From Neobacillus soli NBRC 102451 (GTDB lineage: Bacteria; Bacillota; Bacilli; Bacillales; Cytobacillaceae), in assembly GCF_001591665.1 (NCBI RefSeq), contig NZ_BCVI01000054.1, forward strand, positions 29,946-93,945: a DNA stretch of 64,000 nt, in the 5' to 3' direction. Positions 36,510 through 44,833 of this stretch are shown piece by piece. The notes beneath the pieces were generated by a model. It made no database searches, was not told where the DNA came from, and worked only from the letters and a program-made list of their open reading frames with translations. Within the stretch, counting starts at the first letter, position 1; each line of letters begins with the position of its first letter. The position numbers were made by a program, and so were the translations under genes.

Positions 36510-36546
36510 AAAAAGCCACATTTTACAGCTGTCTCTTGGCTTTTTG
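36510..36546 (+). terminator. intrinsic terminator
   Basis: Arms AAAAAGCCA and TGGCTTTTT separated by about 18 bases, ending in T residues. Confidence 0.65.
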
Positions 36547-36606
36547 GTCCATATGTAATTTTTCCTTTTAGCATTTAACGTCTTTCAAGGAATTGAAAAA
36601 AAGGTC

Positions 36607-36990
36607 GAGCAGTTTTCGACATTGTTTTTATCAATTTCCCAGGAAAAAGCTAAACGTCGGAAGGATGTAGGCCAGATTTAATTAAGCGGTTAGTTAATAC
36701 AGAAATTTGGGTAGGATTGTCGAAGTGTGTAATATGAGCGAAAAAGACCCGTTTTTCGTCATAGTTTATATATTAAAGTATAATGGAGGACCTTATTTTC
36801 GACAGAATTCTATCCGATTTTAAACATCAAAACCTTTATTTATAAGGCCTCGATATGATTTCAATCAAACATTTAATTAGTTTTTTAAAAGTTAACTAAT
36901 CGTTTGATTAAAAACTTAGAAATCCTTGAAATAAGGGGCTTCTCTTAATAAAACCGTTAAGAAATTTGTTGAAATGCAGATGGAGTAAAA
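36607..36990. repeat. long intergenic repeat, copy 3 of 3
   Basis: Aligns with 2621-2998 and 24427-24804. The palindrome region reads ATCAAACATTTAATTAG and AACTAATCGTTTGATTA, partly decayed. The cre-like block of copies 1 and 2 is altered here (AAAACTTAGAAATCC). It lies between the DUF6518-like gene and fxsA. Confidence 0.85.
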
Positions 36991-37066
36991 AGGAAGATCT
37001 CTAGAATGGTCAAATAAACTATCCAACCTGTATAATGAAATTAAACCGTTTGGAAGGAGACCCTTA

Positions 37067-37453
37067 ATGCGTTATTTATTTCTCTTGATTATTGCTATTC
37101 CCGCCGCAGAAATAGGACTGCTTCTCATTTCCGGAAATACGATTGGCGTTTGGCCAACATTATTACTTATTCTATTGACTGGCGTCATTGGTGCGTATTT
37201 AGCAAAAAGAGAGGGCCTGCAAACAATACGGAAGGCCCAGGAGCAGCTGCGAAATGGTCAAATACCAGGTGAAGCTGTTTTGGATGGAGTATGTATAGTA
37301 ATGGGTGGAATCCTCCTGCTGACACCGGGATTCATTACTGACATTAGCGGCTTTTTGATGCTGTTCCCGCCAACAAGACGTGTATGTAAATTTCTAATGA
37401 TTAATTCCCTTCGGAAAAAAATTCAAAAAGGTAACATAAAAATAATAAAATGA
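37067..37453 (+). CDS. fxsA: FxsA family membrane protein
   Basis: A 128-residue FxsA-like protein with three or four hydrophobic segments. The family motifs are FLLIIAIPAAEIGLLLISG and GLQTIRKAQEQLRNGQIPGE, then GILLLTPGFITDISGFLMLF. In E. coli FxsA affects phage F exclusion; the role in bacilli is unknown. The start follows TTGGAAGGAGA. It is monocistronic, with the long repeat upstream and a terminator downstream. Confidence 0.88.
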   Translation: MRYLFLLIIAIPAAEIGLLLISGNTIGVWPTLLLILLTGVIGAYLAKREGLQTIRKAQEQLRNGQIPGEAVLDGVCIVMGGILLLTPGFITDISGFLMLFPPTRRVCKFLMINSLRKKIQKGNIKIIK

Positions 37454-37454
37454 A

Positions 37455-37498
37455 AAAACGTCAATCTTCAAAAAAATAGGAGCTGACGTTTTTTTTTT
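37455..37498 (+). terminator. intrinsic terminator after fxsA
   Basis: Arms AAAACGTCA and TGACGTTTT separated by about 20 bases and followed by a long T run. Confidence 0.75.
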
Positions 37499-37515
37499 CA
37501 TGCTTTGAATTTTAT

Positions 37516-37555
37516 GCTCAGTCCCCCGCCGCTTTAACACAACGGGGGACTGAGC
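37516..37555. repeat. GGGTCAG-type palindromic repeat C
   Basis: GCTCAGTCCCCCGCCGC and ACGGGGGACTGAGC arms around TTTAACACA. The outer bases form a compensatory GCTCAG/CTGAGC pair where other copies have GGGTCAG/CTGACCC, which points to conserved base pairing. Confidence 0.8.
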
Positions 37556-37659
37556 CGTTTGCTTTTTTAGTACAAATATTGATGAAAACACATGACAAAT
37601 TCATTTGAAGTTGTGCTAACATGGCAATACTAGATATAGAGAATGGGGAGGAGATTACT

Positions 37660-40600
37660 ATGAAAATAAATCAATTAATTGCCAACAATATTAACCGTTT
37701 AGAAGCCGTCTTGCCGGAAGATCAGACGCTCGGAATTGCTGGCTTGTCTGGATCTGGAAAAACCACTTTTTGTCAAACCATTGGGGAGGAATCCAAGAAG
37801 CGTCTCGTTTCCTTATTGCCAAAGGCTGATTATCAGTATTTATTTCCAAATATTATGGAAACCAATTTCAGTGCTATCAAGATGGAAGAGATGCCTTTAG
37901 TACTTTTTCTCGGAAGATCATCCATTTCTTCTAATCCACGTTCAACAATTGGTACCCATACGGGCGTGTTTACAGAGATTCGTGTTAGTCTTGCAGAAAA
38001 ATTTAATCTTTCTCCAGAAGTTTTTTCCTTTAATAATGCATTAGGCTGGTGTTCTGAGTGTAAAGGACGTGGTACGACCAAAAATGTCGAATGTAAAAAA
38101 TGTGAAGGCAGACGCTATAGTCCGGAAGTTGAGCAAAAAAGAATAGAATTATGGGATCAACCACATAGTATTTCCGATATCAACAACTTAAGCATAGAGT
38201 CGATTCTTTCCCTTGCAGAAGAATTACATATTAGTGAAGCGAAACAACATGTTCTTAAAAATATTATCAATATGAATATTGGTTACTTAACATTAAATCG
38301 AATTATGGGTACGTTGTCAGGTGGAGAATTAACACGGCTTTACTTGGCTGAATTCATGGCAGCAAGTGATAATACCGTTATTATTATTGATGAAATCTCC
38401 GTGGGTCTTGATCACCAAACACTATTGAAAATTTTAGAACAGATTAAACAATTAGGCTATAAGAATCAAATTTGGCTCATTGATCATTCGGACACGGTAC
38501 TCGACACAGCGGATGATCACTTGTTCTTTGGACCTGGCAGTGGGAAATATGGCGGAAAAATTGTGGAAGAATCCCCACGTCCAAAACCGATTACCTGGGA
38601 ACGAAATAAGAAAATGCCAACAGAATACTATCAATTTCATGATCTTTACTGTCGTAATATTCAAATGGCTGAAATACAGATTCCCAAAAATAGACTTATA
38701 ACATTTACGGGTGAGTCTGGATGTGGTAAATCTACACTTGTCAATGAGTGTATCGCCAAAGATTTTCTGAAGCGATATCCAAAAGATAAACTAGTAATAG
38801 TTGGGCAAGACCGAAACCAATCGATTACCAGTCGGTCAACCGTTGCAACGTTTCTTGATATTAAAAAGAAACTCACAAAATATAGTGAAGATATTGATGA
38901 TATTTTCGAGCGTTCAATTGAAGATATTATTGAAGAACTGCCAAATGAAGATATCGCTCATAAACGCTTGAACTTATTGATCAAACTGGGACTAGGTTAT
39001 TTGACATTAGAAAGAAAAACCCAAACCTTATCGACGGGTGAATTTCAATGTGTTCATTTAGTTTCGGAGCTGTTTGCCAACTCAAGAACCCCCCATACAC
39101 TGTTTATTTTTGACGAGCCTTCAAAAGGGTTATCACAAAATATTTTAAATCAATTTATTGATAGTGTAAGGGGAATACTAAAAGACGAATCCGTCAGCAT
39201 CATGATGATTGAACATAATTCGTATATGCTAGAAAACTCTGACTTTATCGTTGATTTTGGTAAAAGACAGCTTGCACCTGTGGAGCATCTTGATGTGGTC
39301 AGTCATGATGATTATTATCGTGAACAAAACGGTACTTATAGTGTTGCTCCATTGCCTATTTCTTCCACACTCAAGCAGCAAAAGGGTATTACCTATTTAA
39401 AAGAAAATCAGATCGACTATTTTAAACATGCAGAAAACATCTATAAGGGTGGCATTTTAAAAAGCTTATCATCAATGGCCCGTTTGATTTACGGTGAATA
39501 CGAATCAGACACCATTGCACCCGTCATCGCCATTGACCTAGAACGGCATTTGTATAGTCAATATAGTTTTCTCTATGAGATTGGCGGTTTGATCAACCAT
39601 ATTGTGGCTGCTCATCCAACCAATAAAGATACAAGAAGCTTCGATTTCTATTCTCAAGACAATCATTGTCCATGCTGCTCGGGCCGCTTGGTAATTGAAA
39701 AATTCGATTTTGATATTGTTATTCAAGATAAAACAGCACCATTCTGGGATGGCCTATTGCATCCAGACGTGATGGAGGTTCTAAAATACTATCAATTTCC
39801 GAAACTACAATTCATCTTTGATGAAATTAAGAATGAGCTCGGTCAGGATATAAGTAAAAGTTATACTGAGATGACAGAAGCAGAGAAGCATACCTTTTTA
39901 TACGGGTATTGGGAAAAGTCATTCTATGATAAAGCAGGCAAGACGCGAAGGACATGGGAGGGCTTTAATAAAATCCTTGGGATGTATATAGTCATTTCGA
40001 AATCGATTATTAAAGAACAAATGAAAGCATCAAAAGAGAAGATTAGCTGTCCAATTTGTCACGGAACCGTGCTAAATCATCATAAAAAGCTCAAATTTGG
40101 CGACACAGATATTCGTGAGATTATCAGGCAGCCGCTTGATCAAGTGATTAAAACAGTAGGAAAGTTACCGGAACTGGAAAAACTGAAATCGATTGTTGGC
40201 GGAGATATGGCTTTGACGGAAGATGTCGCGCTGCTGCCTAGGGAAACACAGGTCGCGCTGAAAATGTTTGAATTGGAACAAGCAAGCTTTATGGGTTTTG
40301 AAATGGTATTACAAAATGTCTTGCCATTCTGGGACAGAATTAAAGGCAATATCGAATCCATCAGCATCAATAATCAGATTACTATCTGTGATTTTTCTAA
40401 TATCACTAAGACGAGAGAAACCATCATTGATAAGTATTTCACCAATGGAAAATACAAAAAACTAACGTATGTCTATGAAGCGTTTGGTTACAAAAAAATT
40501 GTTACCCAAATTAATAAGATTAAAGCGAGTCATCCCTGTCCATTTTGTAAAGGGAAGAAAGTAATTTCAGAAGATAATCTCCATGATGGTGTGTTTAAAT

Positions 40601-40830
40601 TAACAATTCCATGTGTAAGTTGTTATGCAAGTGGCATCAATGATGAAGGGCGTAAGGAAACCGTCGAGGGCATTGAAGTAAAAACATGGCTAACTGGCAA
40701 AGTGAGGGATGTTGTGGCTGAAAGCTTAAATCTTGAGGCAGTTGCAGATATTCCAATTTTCAATCGTATTCGTGAATTGAATAAACAAGAAATGATGGCG
40801 ATTTATCAATTCCTTGAGCAAAATAATTAA
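37660..40830 (+). CDS. UvrA-like double ABC-ATPase with extended Zn-cysteine C-terminal region
   Basis: A 1056-residue protein related to the DNA-damage sensor UvrA but arranged differently. ATPase I has Walker A GLSGSGKTT (about 28-36), one zinc motif C131-x2-C134...C145-x2-C148 and signature LSGGE at about 219. ATPase II has GESGCGKST at about 351 and LSTGE at about 457, then LFIFDEPSKGLS. No zinc insertion or UvrB-binding insert lies inside either half. About 560 residues follow, without an ATPase but with CxxC pairs at 670/673, 797/800, 960/963 and 985/988. Canonical UvrA is about 950 residues. The start follows GGGGAGGAG; an earlier ATG at 37621 lacks one. Role unknown; possibly DNA-lesion binding or drug protection. 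Confidence 0.8.
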   Translation: MKINQLIANNINRLEAVLPEDQTLGIAGLSGSGKTTFCQTIGEESKKRLVSLLPKADYQYLFPNIMETNFSAIKMEEMPLVLFLGRSSISSNPRSTIGTHTGVFTEIRVSLAEKFNLSPEVFSFNNALGWCSECKGRGTTKNVECKKCEGRRYSPEVEQKRIELWDQPHSISDINNLSIESILSLAEELHISEAKQHVLKNIINMNIGYLTLNRIMGTLSGGELTRLYLAEFMAASDNTVIIIDEISVGLDHQTLLKILEQIKQLGYKNQIWLIDHSDTVLDTADDHLFFGPGSGKYGGKIVEESPRPKPITWERNKKMPTEYYQFHDLYCRNIQMAEIQIPKNRLITFTGESGCGKSTLVNECIAKDFLKRYPKDKLVIVGQDRNQSITSRSTVATFLDIKKKLTKYSEDIDDIFERSIEDIIEELPNEDIAHKRLNLLIKLGLGYLTLERKTQTLSTGEFQCVHLVSELFANSRTPHTLFIFDEPSKGLSQNILNQFIDSVRGILKDESVSIMMIEHNSYMLENSDFIVDFGKRQLAPVEHLDVVSHDDYYREQNGTYSVAPLPISSTLKQQKGITYLKENQIDYFKHAENIYKGGILKSLSSMARLIYGEYESDTIAPVIAIDLERHLYSQYSFLYEIGGLINHIVAAHPTNKDTRSFDFYSQDNHCPCCSGRLVIEKFDFDIVIQDKTAPFWDGLLHPDVMEVLKYYQFPKLQFIFDEIKNELGQDISKSYTEMTEAEKHTFLYGYWEKSFYDKAGKTRRTWEGFNKILGMYIVISKSIIKEQMKASKEKISCPICHGTVLNHHKKLKFGDTDIREIIRQPLDQVIKTVGKLPELEKLKSIVGGDMALTEDVALLPRETQVALKMFELEQASFMGFEMVLQNVLPFWDRIKGNIESISINNQITICDFSNITKTRETIIDKYFTNGKYKKLTYVYEAFGYKKIVTQINKIKASHPCPFCKGKKVISEDNLHDGVFKLTIPCVSCYASGINDEGRKETVEGIEVKTWLTGKVRDVVAESLNLEAVADIPIFNRIRELNKQEMMAIYQFLEQNN

Positions 40831-40907
40831 ACTTGAATGATTAAAACAAGTGATATTTTAGTAAAGAGCTAGCTGTCAGTCAGTGCAAAAGGCAAAGATA
40901 CGGTTTC

Positions 40908-40944
40908 ACCCCTTTGGATTTAACAATCTGAAGGGGTATTTTTT
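40908..40944 (+). terminator. intrinsic terminator after UvrA-like gene
   Basis: ACCCCTT and AAGGGGT arms around a 16-base loop with an ATTTTTTAT tail. The rest of the gap 40831-41122 holds the promoter/operator of the next operon. Confidence 0.65.
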
Positions 40945-41058
40945 ATGTTGAAAAGGATTATTCAACATAAAAAATAGGCTGGTTGAATTTAGGCTGACCA
41001 TTACCAACCATTTCTGTGGAAGCTGATAACAATATTTCCTTAATATTGAAATTAAGTC

Positions 41059-41100
41059 TTGTAATTGAGTGTGTGTTGGTGTACCATTTAGGTAATACAC
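41059..41100 (+). promoter_or_regulatory. promoter and candidate GntR (YtrA-type) operator
   Basis: TTGTAA, a 17-base spacer and TACCAT, overlapped by an inverted repeat GTGTA...TACAC (41079-41083 with 41096-41100). The encoded YtrA-type repressor in this operon is the obvious candidate to bind it. The repeat centre is imperfect. Confidence 0.45.
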
Positions 41101-41122
41101 TTGTATAAAGGAGGAGGATGTA

Positions 41123-41869
41123 GTGATCAAAGGATTAATATATTTGGAATGGCTAAGAAATCGTGAAAAGGTTATGACGGCTTTTATCATTGTTGTTTTG
41201 TTGGGAATAGGGTTAACAATGATTAGCTTTGTGAGTCAGCTCATTTCCATTAGTAGTTTTATAATGATGTACATTTATGGTTGGATCGTTGTATGGCCAT
41301 TTCTAGTTGTCATCCCCTTATTTATCATGCTTGAGCGGGACATGAAGGATCGGCATATTTGGCTTTATACTGAAGCTTCTCTAAGAAACCTCTTGCATGT
41401 AAAAGTATTGTTTTTGTCTATTGTCAGTACGGTATTTATTATTTTTCTGTCAGTCGTTGGATTGATCTGTGAGGTTTTCAATCAAAACGGGAGCATTCTC
41501 TCCTTATTAATGCCCTATGGAATACTCCTCCTAATTACCCTTTTTAAAGTGGTTGTTATGCAGTTTTTATTTTTACTAATTTGGACTCTTTTACATGCGG
41601 TTACGGTCTATTCGCACTCTTTAGCGATGTTTGTCATGCCAATCAGCTATGTCCTTGCGGTAATCATCTATTCGAATTTTTATGATTTACTCCAAGTGGG
41701 AGCCTTGCCGATTCATAGTGAAGGCATAATTGTACAGCTAAATCATCATGCCATGCCGTTATTTTCTTTAGAAAATATCTTCACGGGTGAAGTAAGTGCT
41801 GGGATTTTAATTATTGTTGTAAGCCTATTTTTGTCGGCAAGGTTTTTAGAAAAGAAGGTCGGTGTCTAA
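41123..41869 (+). CDS. ABC-2 type membrane permease
   Basis: A 248-residue protein with about six membrane helices and no other domain, first gene of a GntR/ABC operon. The GTG start follows AAAGGAGGAGG. Helices include MTAFIIVVLLGIGLTMISFV and IFGWIVVWPFLVVIPLF-like segments, with a charged loop (ERDMKDRHIWLY) resembling ABC-2 permeases of YtrC/YhcI type. Its stop overlaps the extended frame of the GntR gene. It would pair with the ATPase at 42234 to export or sense an envelope-active compound; substrate unknown. Confidence 0.75.
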   Translation: MIKGLIYLEWLRNREKVMTAFIIVVLLGIGLTMISFVSQLISISSFIMMYIYGWIVVWPFLVVIPLFIMLERDMKDRHIWLYTEASLRNLLHVKVLFLSIVSTVFIIFLSVVGLICEVFNQNGSILSLLMPYGILLLITLFKVVVMQFLFLLIWTLLHAVTVYSHSLAMFVMPISYVLAVIIYSNFYDLLQVGALPIHSEGIIVQLNHHAMPLFSLENIFTGEVSAGILIIVVSLFLSARFLEKKVGV

Positions 41870-41870
41870 G

Positions 41871-42233
41871 ATGGGCATAGAGTTTGATAAGGACCGGCCA
41901 ATATATGTACAGCTGGTTGAAAGGATTTGCGGGGAACTTGTGAGTGGTGTCCGTCAGCCGGGGGATAAGCTGCCATCGGTACGGGAATTTGCGTTGGAAG
42001 TTGGCGTCAATACGAATACCGTGCAAAACGTCTACAAGCAGCTTGAACAAATGCAGTTAACGGAAACGAAGCGCGGGCAAGGCACTTTTATTACACCAGA
42101 TATTTTAAAAATCAGGTCAATGCGTGAAGACTTAAAAAGGCAGCTTGTCGACCGGTTCTTGAACAATGTTGAAACGATGGGGTTTACCCAGGAGGAAGTA
42201 CTTCAAACATTAAAAGAAAGGGGTGGAATATGA
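41871..42233 (+). CDS. GntR-family repressor, YtrA subfamily
   Basis: A 120-residue regulator with a winged-helix domain: PIYVQLVERICGELVSGVRQ, then PGDKLPSVREFALEVGVNTN and YKQLEQMQLTETKRGQGTF. The short C-terminal dimerisation helices define the YtrA subfamily, whose genes usually sit with ABC transporters. A GTG at 41862 would overlap the permease stop; the ATG at 41871 is preferred. The next gene starts directly at its stop codon. It probably represses its own operon. Confidence 0.88.
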   Translation: MGIEFDKDRPIYVQLVERICGELVSGVRQPGDKLPSVREFALEVGVNTNTVQNVYKQLEQMQLTETKRGQGTFITPDILKIRSMREDLKRQLVDRFLNNVETMGFTQEEVLQTLKERGGI

Positions 42234-42923
42234 GTGTTAGAGGCAAGAAATGTTCAATATCAATACAATAAACGGGTTGTGCTTGAAGACGTTAATGTTC
42301 AAATCGAATTAGGAAAAATAATTGTCCTTGCGGGCGAAAACGGCTGTGGGAAAACAACATTTCTTAAGCTGCTTGCAAAATTACTGCCGCCAAAACAAGG
42401 CCAAATTTTATTGAATGGTTCACAAACAGCGAGAGATACACTAGCAAGTATTGCGTTCATGCCTGATGATCAACACTTTCATCCGTATTTTAATGGGGAG
42501 CAGCTTTTTTACTTTTTTGAAACACAATTTCATGACTTTCAGCAGTCTAAAGCGAGGGAAATAGCCAGTTTCTTGAAGCTTGATTTAGCTGAGAAAATCT
42601 CGAAGATGAGCAAGGGGAACATAAGCCGCTTAAAGCTTGCAGCCACTTTTGGGAGAAGGTCCTGCTATTATCTGCTCGATGAACCGTTTGAAGGACTTGA
42701 TCCGTTAGTTCGTGAGGATTTAGTAAAAAGCTTGATTCAATTTGTTGATTTAGAAAAGGCAACAATTCTGATGAGTACGAATGAAATGGATGATGTATCA
42801 AAAATCGCAGATGAACTAATGATTTTGAAAGACGGAAAAATAATTATTCATGAAAATTTAGATGTGGTTCGCAGTGTACACGGAATGGATGCTAAAGAAT
42901 GGTTTCAATCATTTTATAAGTAA
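42234..42923 (+). CDS. ABC transporter ATP-binding protein
   Basis: A 229-residue ATPase with Walker A AGENGCGKTTFLKLL, a degenerate signature KMSKGNISRLKLAA (no LSGGQ) and Walker B YYLLDEPFEGLDP. The H-loop position looks replaced (LMSTNEMDD), so catalysis may be atypical. The GTG start overlaps the stop of the GntR gene, with GGGGTGG upstream. The GntR, ATPase and permease context matches YtrA-type operons induced by cell-wall antibiotics. Confidence 0.88.
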   Translation: MLEARNVQYQYNKRVVLEDVNVQIELGKIIVLAGENGCGKTTFLKLLAKLLPPKQGQILLNGSQTARDTLASIAFMPDDQHFHPYFNGEQLFYFFETQFHDFQQSKAREIASFLKLDLAEKISKMSKGNISRLKLAATFGRRSCYYLLDEPFEGLDPLVREDLVKSLIQFVDLEKATILMSTNEMDDVSKIADELMILKDGKIIIHENLDVVRSVHGMDAKEWFQSFYK

Positions 42924-42937
42924 GGGGAGAGCTAAGG

Positions 42938-43129
42938 ATGAATAAATGGACAATATCAATGGCTGTATATGTAATTGTTTGTGTAATCGCGGTATTTAGC
43001 AAGGCAAGTGAAGGCTATGATGTATGGAGTTGGAAGCTTCTGGTGGGGCAGGTGTTTGCAATCCCGCTTACGTTAATTGTCTTTGCAACCCTCCATTTTA
43101 AAAGCAGACATTCTGGAAACGCAAAGTAA
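42938..43129 (+). CDS. small membrane protein (63 aa) of the GntR/ABC operon
   Basis: A 63-residue protein with two hydrophobic helices (ISMAVYVIVCVIAVFS and GQVFAIPLTLIVFATLHF), a short loop and a basic tail. The start follows GGGGAGAG, 14 bases after the ATPase. It may be an accessory membrane component of the transporter. No family recognised. Confidence 0.6.
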   Translation: MNKWTISMAVYVIVCVIAVFSKASEGYDVWSWKLLVGQVFAIPLTLIVFATLHFKSRHSGNAK

Positions 43130-43141
43130 TAGATTTTTGGT

Positions 43142-43179
43142 GTCCGTCCCCCGTTGAGTTAGAGCGGCGGGGGACGGAC
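43142..43179. repeat. GGGTCAG-type palindromic repeat D (GTCCGTC variant)
   Basis: GTCCGTCCCCCG and CGGGGGACGGAC arms. Both arms carry the same compensatory change (CCG/CGG instead of CAG/CTG), so the stem, not the exact sequence, is kept. It ends the GntR/ABC operon. Confidence 0.8.
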
Positions 43180-43208
43180 CCACAGCCTGTAAAACAGGAG
43201 GGGTGGGA

Positions 43209-43925
43209 ATGGAGTTTAACTTTGACTTTTCTTTTAATGTCATAAATATAGTAACTGGTATTTTGGCATGGGGTATTATTGGAATCCTTGCCTATCGTTT
43301 TTATAATAAACAATCTGTGAAGCTAAAGGGATGGAAAGTCATTGTTGCTATTTTAGTAGGTATTTTTTCTTTTTCGATTAATTGGAATCTGTTAGAGACA
43401 ATGGTCAAAATTCCACTCTTACCGCTTGGGGTCTGGATTTTGTATTTGGTTAAAGGAAGGAAAGAACGGTGGAAGTATTATCGATCCTTTGCTTGGTTGG
43501 GGTTTTTTGCGAATTTTATCTTTCTAGTGTCCACCTTAATCGCTATACCAGTCCACCATGCCCTGTACCCTGAAGATGAGCTATCAACGTTTATCTCCAA
43601 TGCTGAGAAGGCTTCGATTATTCATCTTCATCCTTCAGCAATGGACCGCCCACTCAATAAGGGGAATTTACTGAAACTACTTAAAACAATGAAGCCAGAA
43701 AAAATCTACAGTGACCAGTGGTACCAAGAGATGAATACGAATTTTGAGCCAAGTAAGAGCAATGAACGGTTTCCGTATCAACTTACAGGGACTTCCTCTA
43801 AATGGGGGAGCGGTTTAGACACTATCATTTATATTGAAGAGGATGGTAAAGGGGTATTAATATCAACTCCGAAAAAGCAGCATTATTTTCACTCCCAAGA
43901 TTCAATATTGGAAGGAGGAAAATAA
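43209..43925 (+). CDS. uncharacterised membrane protein
   Basis: A 238-residue protein that I do not recognise. The N-terminal half has about four membrane helices (NVINIVTGILAWGIIGILAY; VIVAILVGIFSFSINW; LPLGVWILYLV; FANFIFLVSTLIAIPV). The second half is soluble and ends with a beta-rich part (GLDTIIYIEEDGKGVLISTP). GGAGGGG precedes the ATG at 43209. It lies two bases from 43928, so they form a pair. A broken copy of its 5' end exists at 35782. Confidence 0.65.
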   Translation: MEFNFDFSFNVINIVTGILAWGIIGILAYRFYNKQSVKLKGWKVIVAILVGIFSFSINWNLLETMVKIPLLPLGVWILYLVKGRKERWKYYRSFAWLGFFANFIFLVSTLIAIPVHHALYPEDELSTFISNAEKASIIHLHPSAMDRPLNKGNLLKLLKTMKPEKIYSDQWYQEMNTNFEPSKSNERFPYQLTGTSSKWGSGLDTIIYIEEDGKGVLISTPKKQHYFHSQDSILEGGK

Positions 43926-43927
43926 AA

Positions 43928-44677
43928 ATGATCAAACAGAAGTTTTTAATTTTTGTAGGGTCAGCTGTTCTTGTCCTGTCAGCAGTCATGATTTATTGGT
44001 TTTATTTTTCGAAACCTGATTCGTTTCCGGCTGATGAACAATTGATGGAGGAGATTAATCATGTCTTTCCGGAGGCGGCGGTAAACATTATTCAAGACAC
44101 CGTTTCTATGGATGAGCGGCACGTTGTTGTTCCTTTTATATCTAAAGAAGACGATTACGGTGTAACCTATTGGGCTTGGCAAAAGCACAAATGGCAGCTG
44201 CTGGCGATTGACACTACCGGAGAACCACGCCTTTGGAAGATTGATATAAAGGATCCATCCACCTTTTACATGGTGTGGAATATTCATCCTGGTGATCAAG
44301 TAGATTATATGAAGTTCTTTATAATTAGGGACCGGGGATATCATGTCACCGAGGGGATAGAGACTTACAATCCACGAGTCCAAATGGAAAAGAAGGTCCC
44401 CCTCGAAGGGAAATCTTATGGGGTACTGCCACTTCCAGATGAATGGGTATCTTTTATGAATCCATTCATCAAAGTAGGGTCAGCACAGCAGCCTAGTTTA
44501 TTTTTCAATGACTTTTTTCCGGAAAGAGAGATGTTTTTTGGCTGGATTCCATATGACAAATTAGATAAACAGAGATTTCCGGAAGGCTCTGTAAATGGAA
44601 ATCGATATTTTAATGGGGATGTAGACATCGATTTTATTAGTATATTAAACGAAGCAGAAATCGAATCTCCAAGGTAG
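43928..44677 (+). CDS. uncharacterised membrane-anchored protein
   Basis: A 249-residue protein with one N-terminal membrane anchor (FLIFVGSAVLVLSAVMIYWF) and an extracytoplasmic domain. No lipobox Cys is present. The domain is Trp- and aromatic-rich (VTYWAWQKHKWQLLAID) and appears beta-rich. The gene follows 43209 by two bases behind AAGGAGG and is certainly co-translated. A fragment homologous to residues ~113-147 survives at 46231. Function unknown. Confidence 0.65.
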   Translation: MIKQKFLIFVGSAVLVLSAVMIYWFYFSKPDSFPADEQLMEEINHVFPEAAVNIIQDTVSMDERHVVVPFISKEDDYGVTYWAWQKHKWQLLAIDTTGEPRLWKIDIKDPSTFYMVWNIHPGDQVDYMKFFIIRDRGYHVTEGIETYNPRVQMEKKVPLEGKSYGVLPLPDEWVSFMNPFIKVGSAQQPSLFFNDFFPEREMFFGWIPYDKLDKQRFPEGSVNGNRYFNGDVDIDFISILNEAEIESPR

Positions 44678-44697
44678 CCTGAGTAGGAATTTTTTGT

Positions 44698-44745
44698 GGT
44701 CAGTCCACCACTGCTTTAATGTTTTAATGCGGCGGGGGACTGACC
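44698..44745. repeat. GGGTCAG-type palindromic repeat E, probable terminator
   Basis: GGTCAGTCC and GGGGGACTGACC arms around TTTAATGTTTTAATGCGGC. It follows the 43928 gene by about 20 bases. Confidence 0.78.
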
Positions 44746-44833
44746 ATTCCAAAAAACTAAACAATTGATTGATTAAACTGCCGGAGCGTAAGGTTAGCCT
44801 TTAAACTGTTATCATTGGCCAATTTACTTTGTT

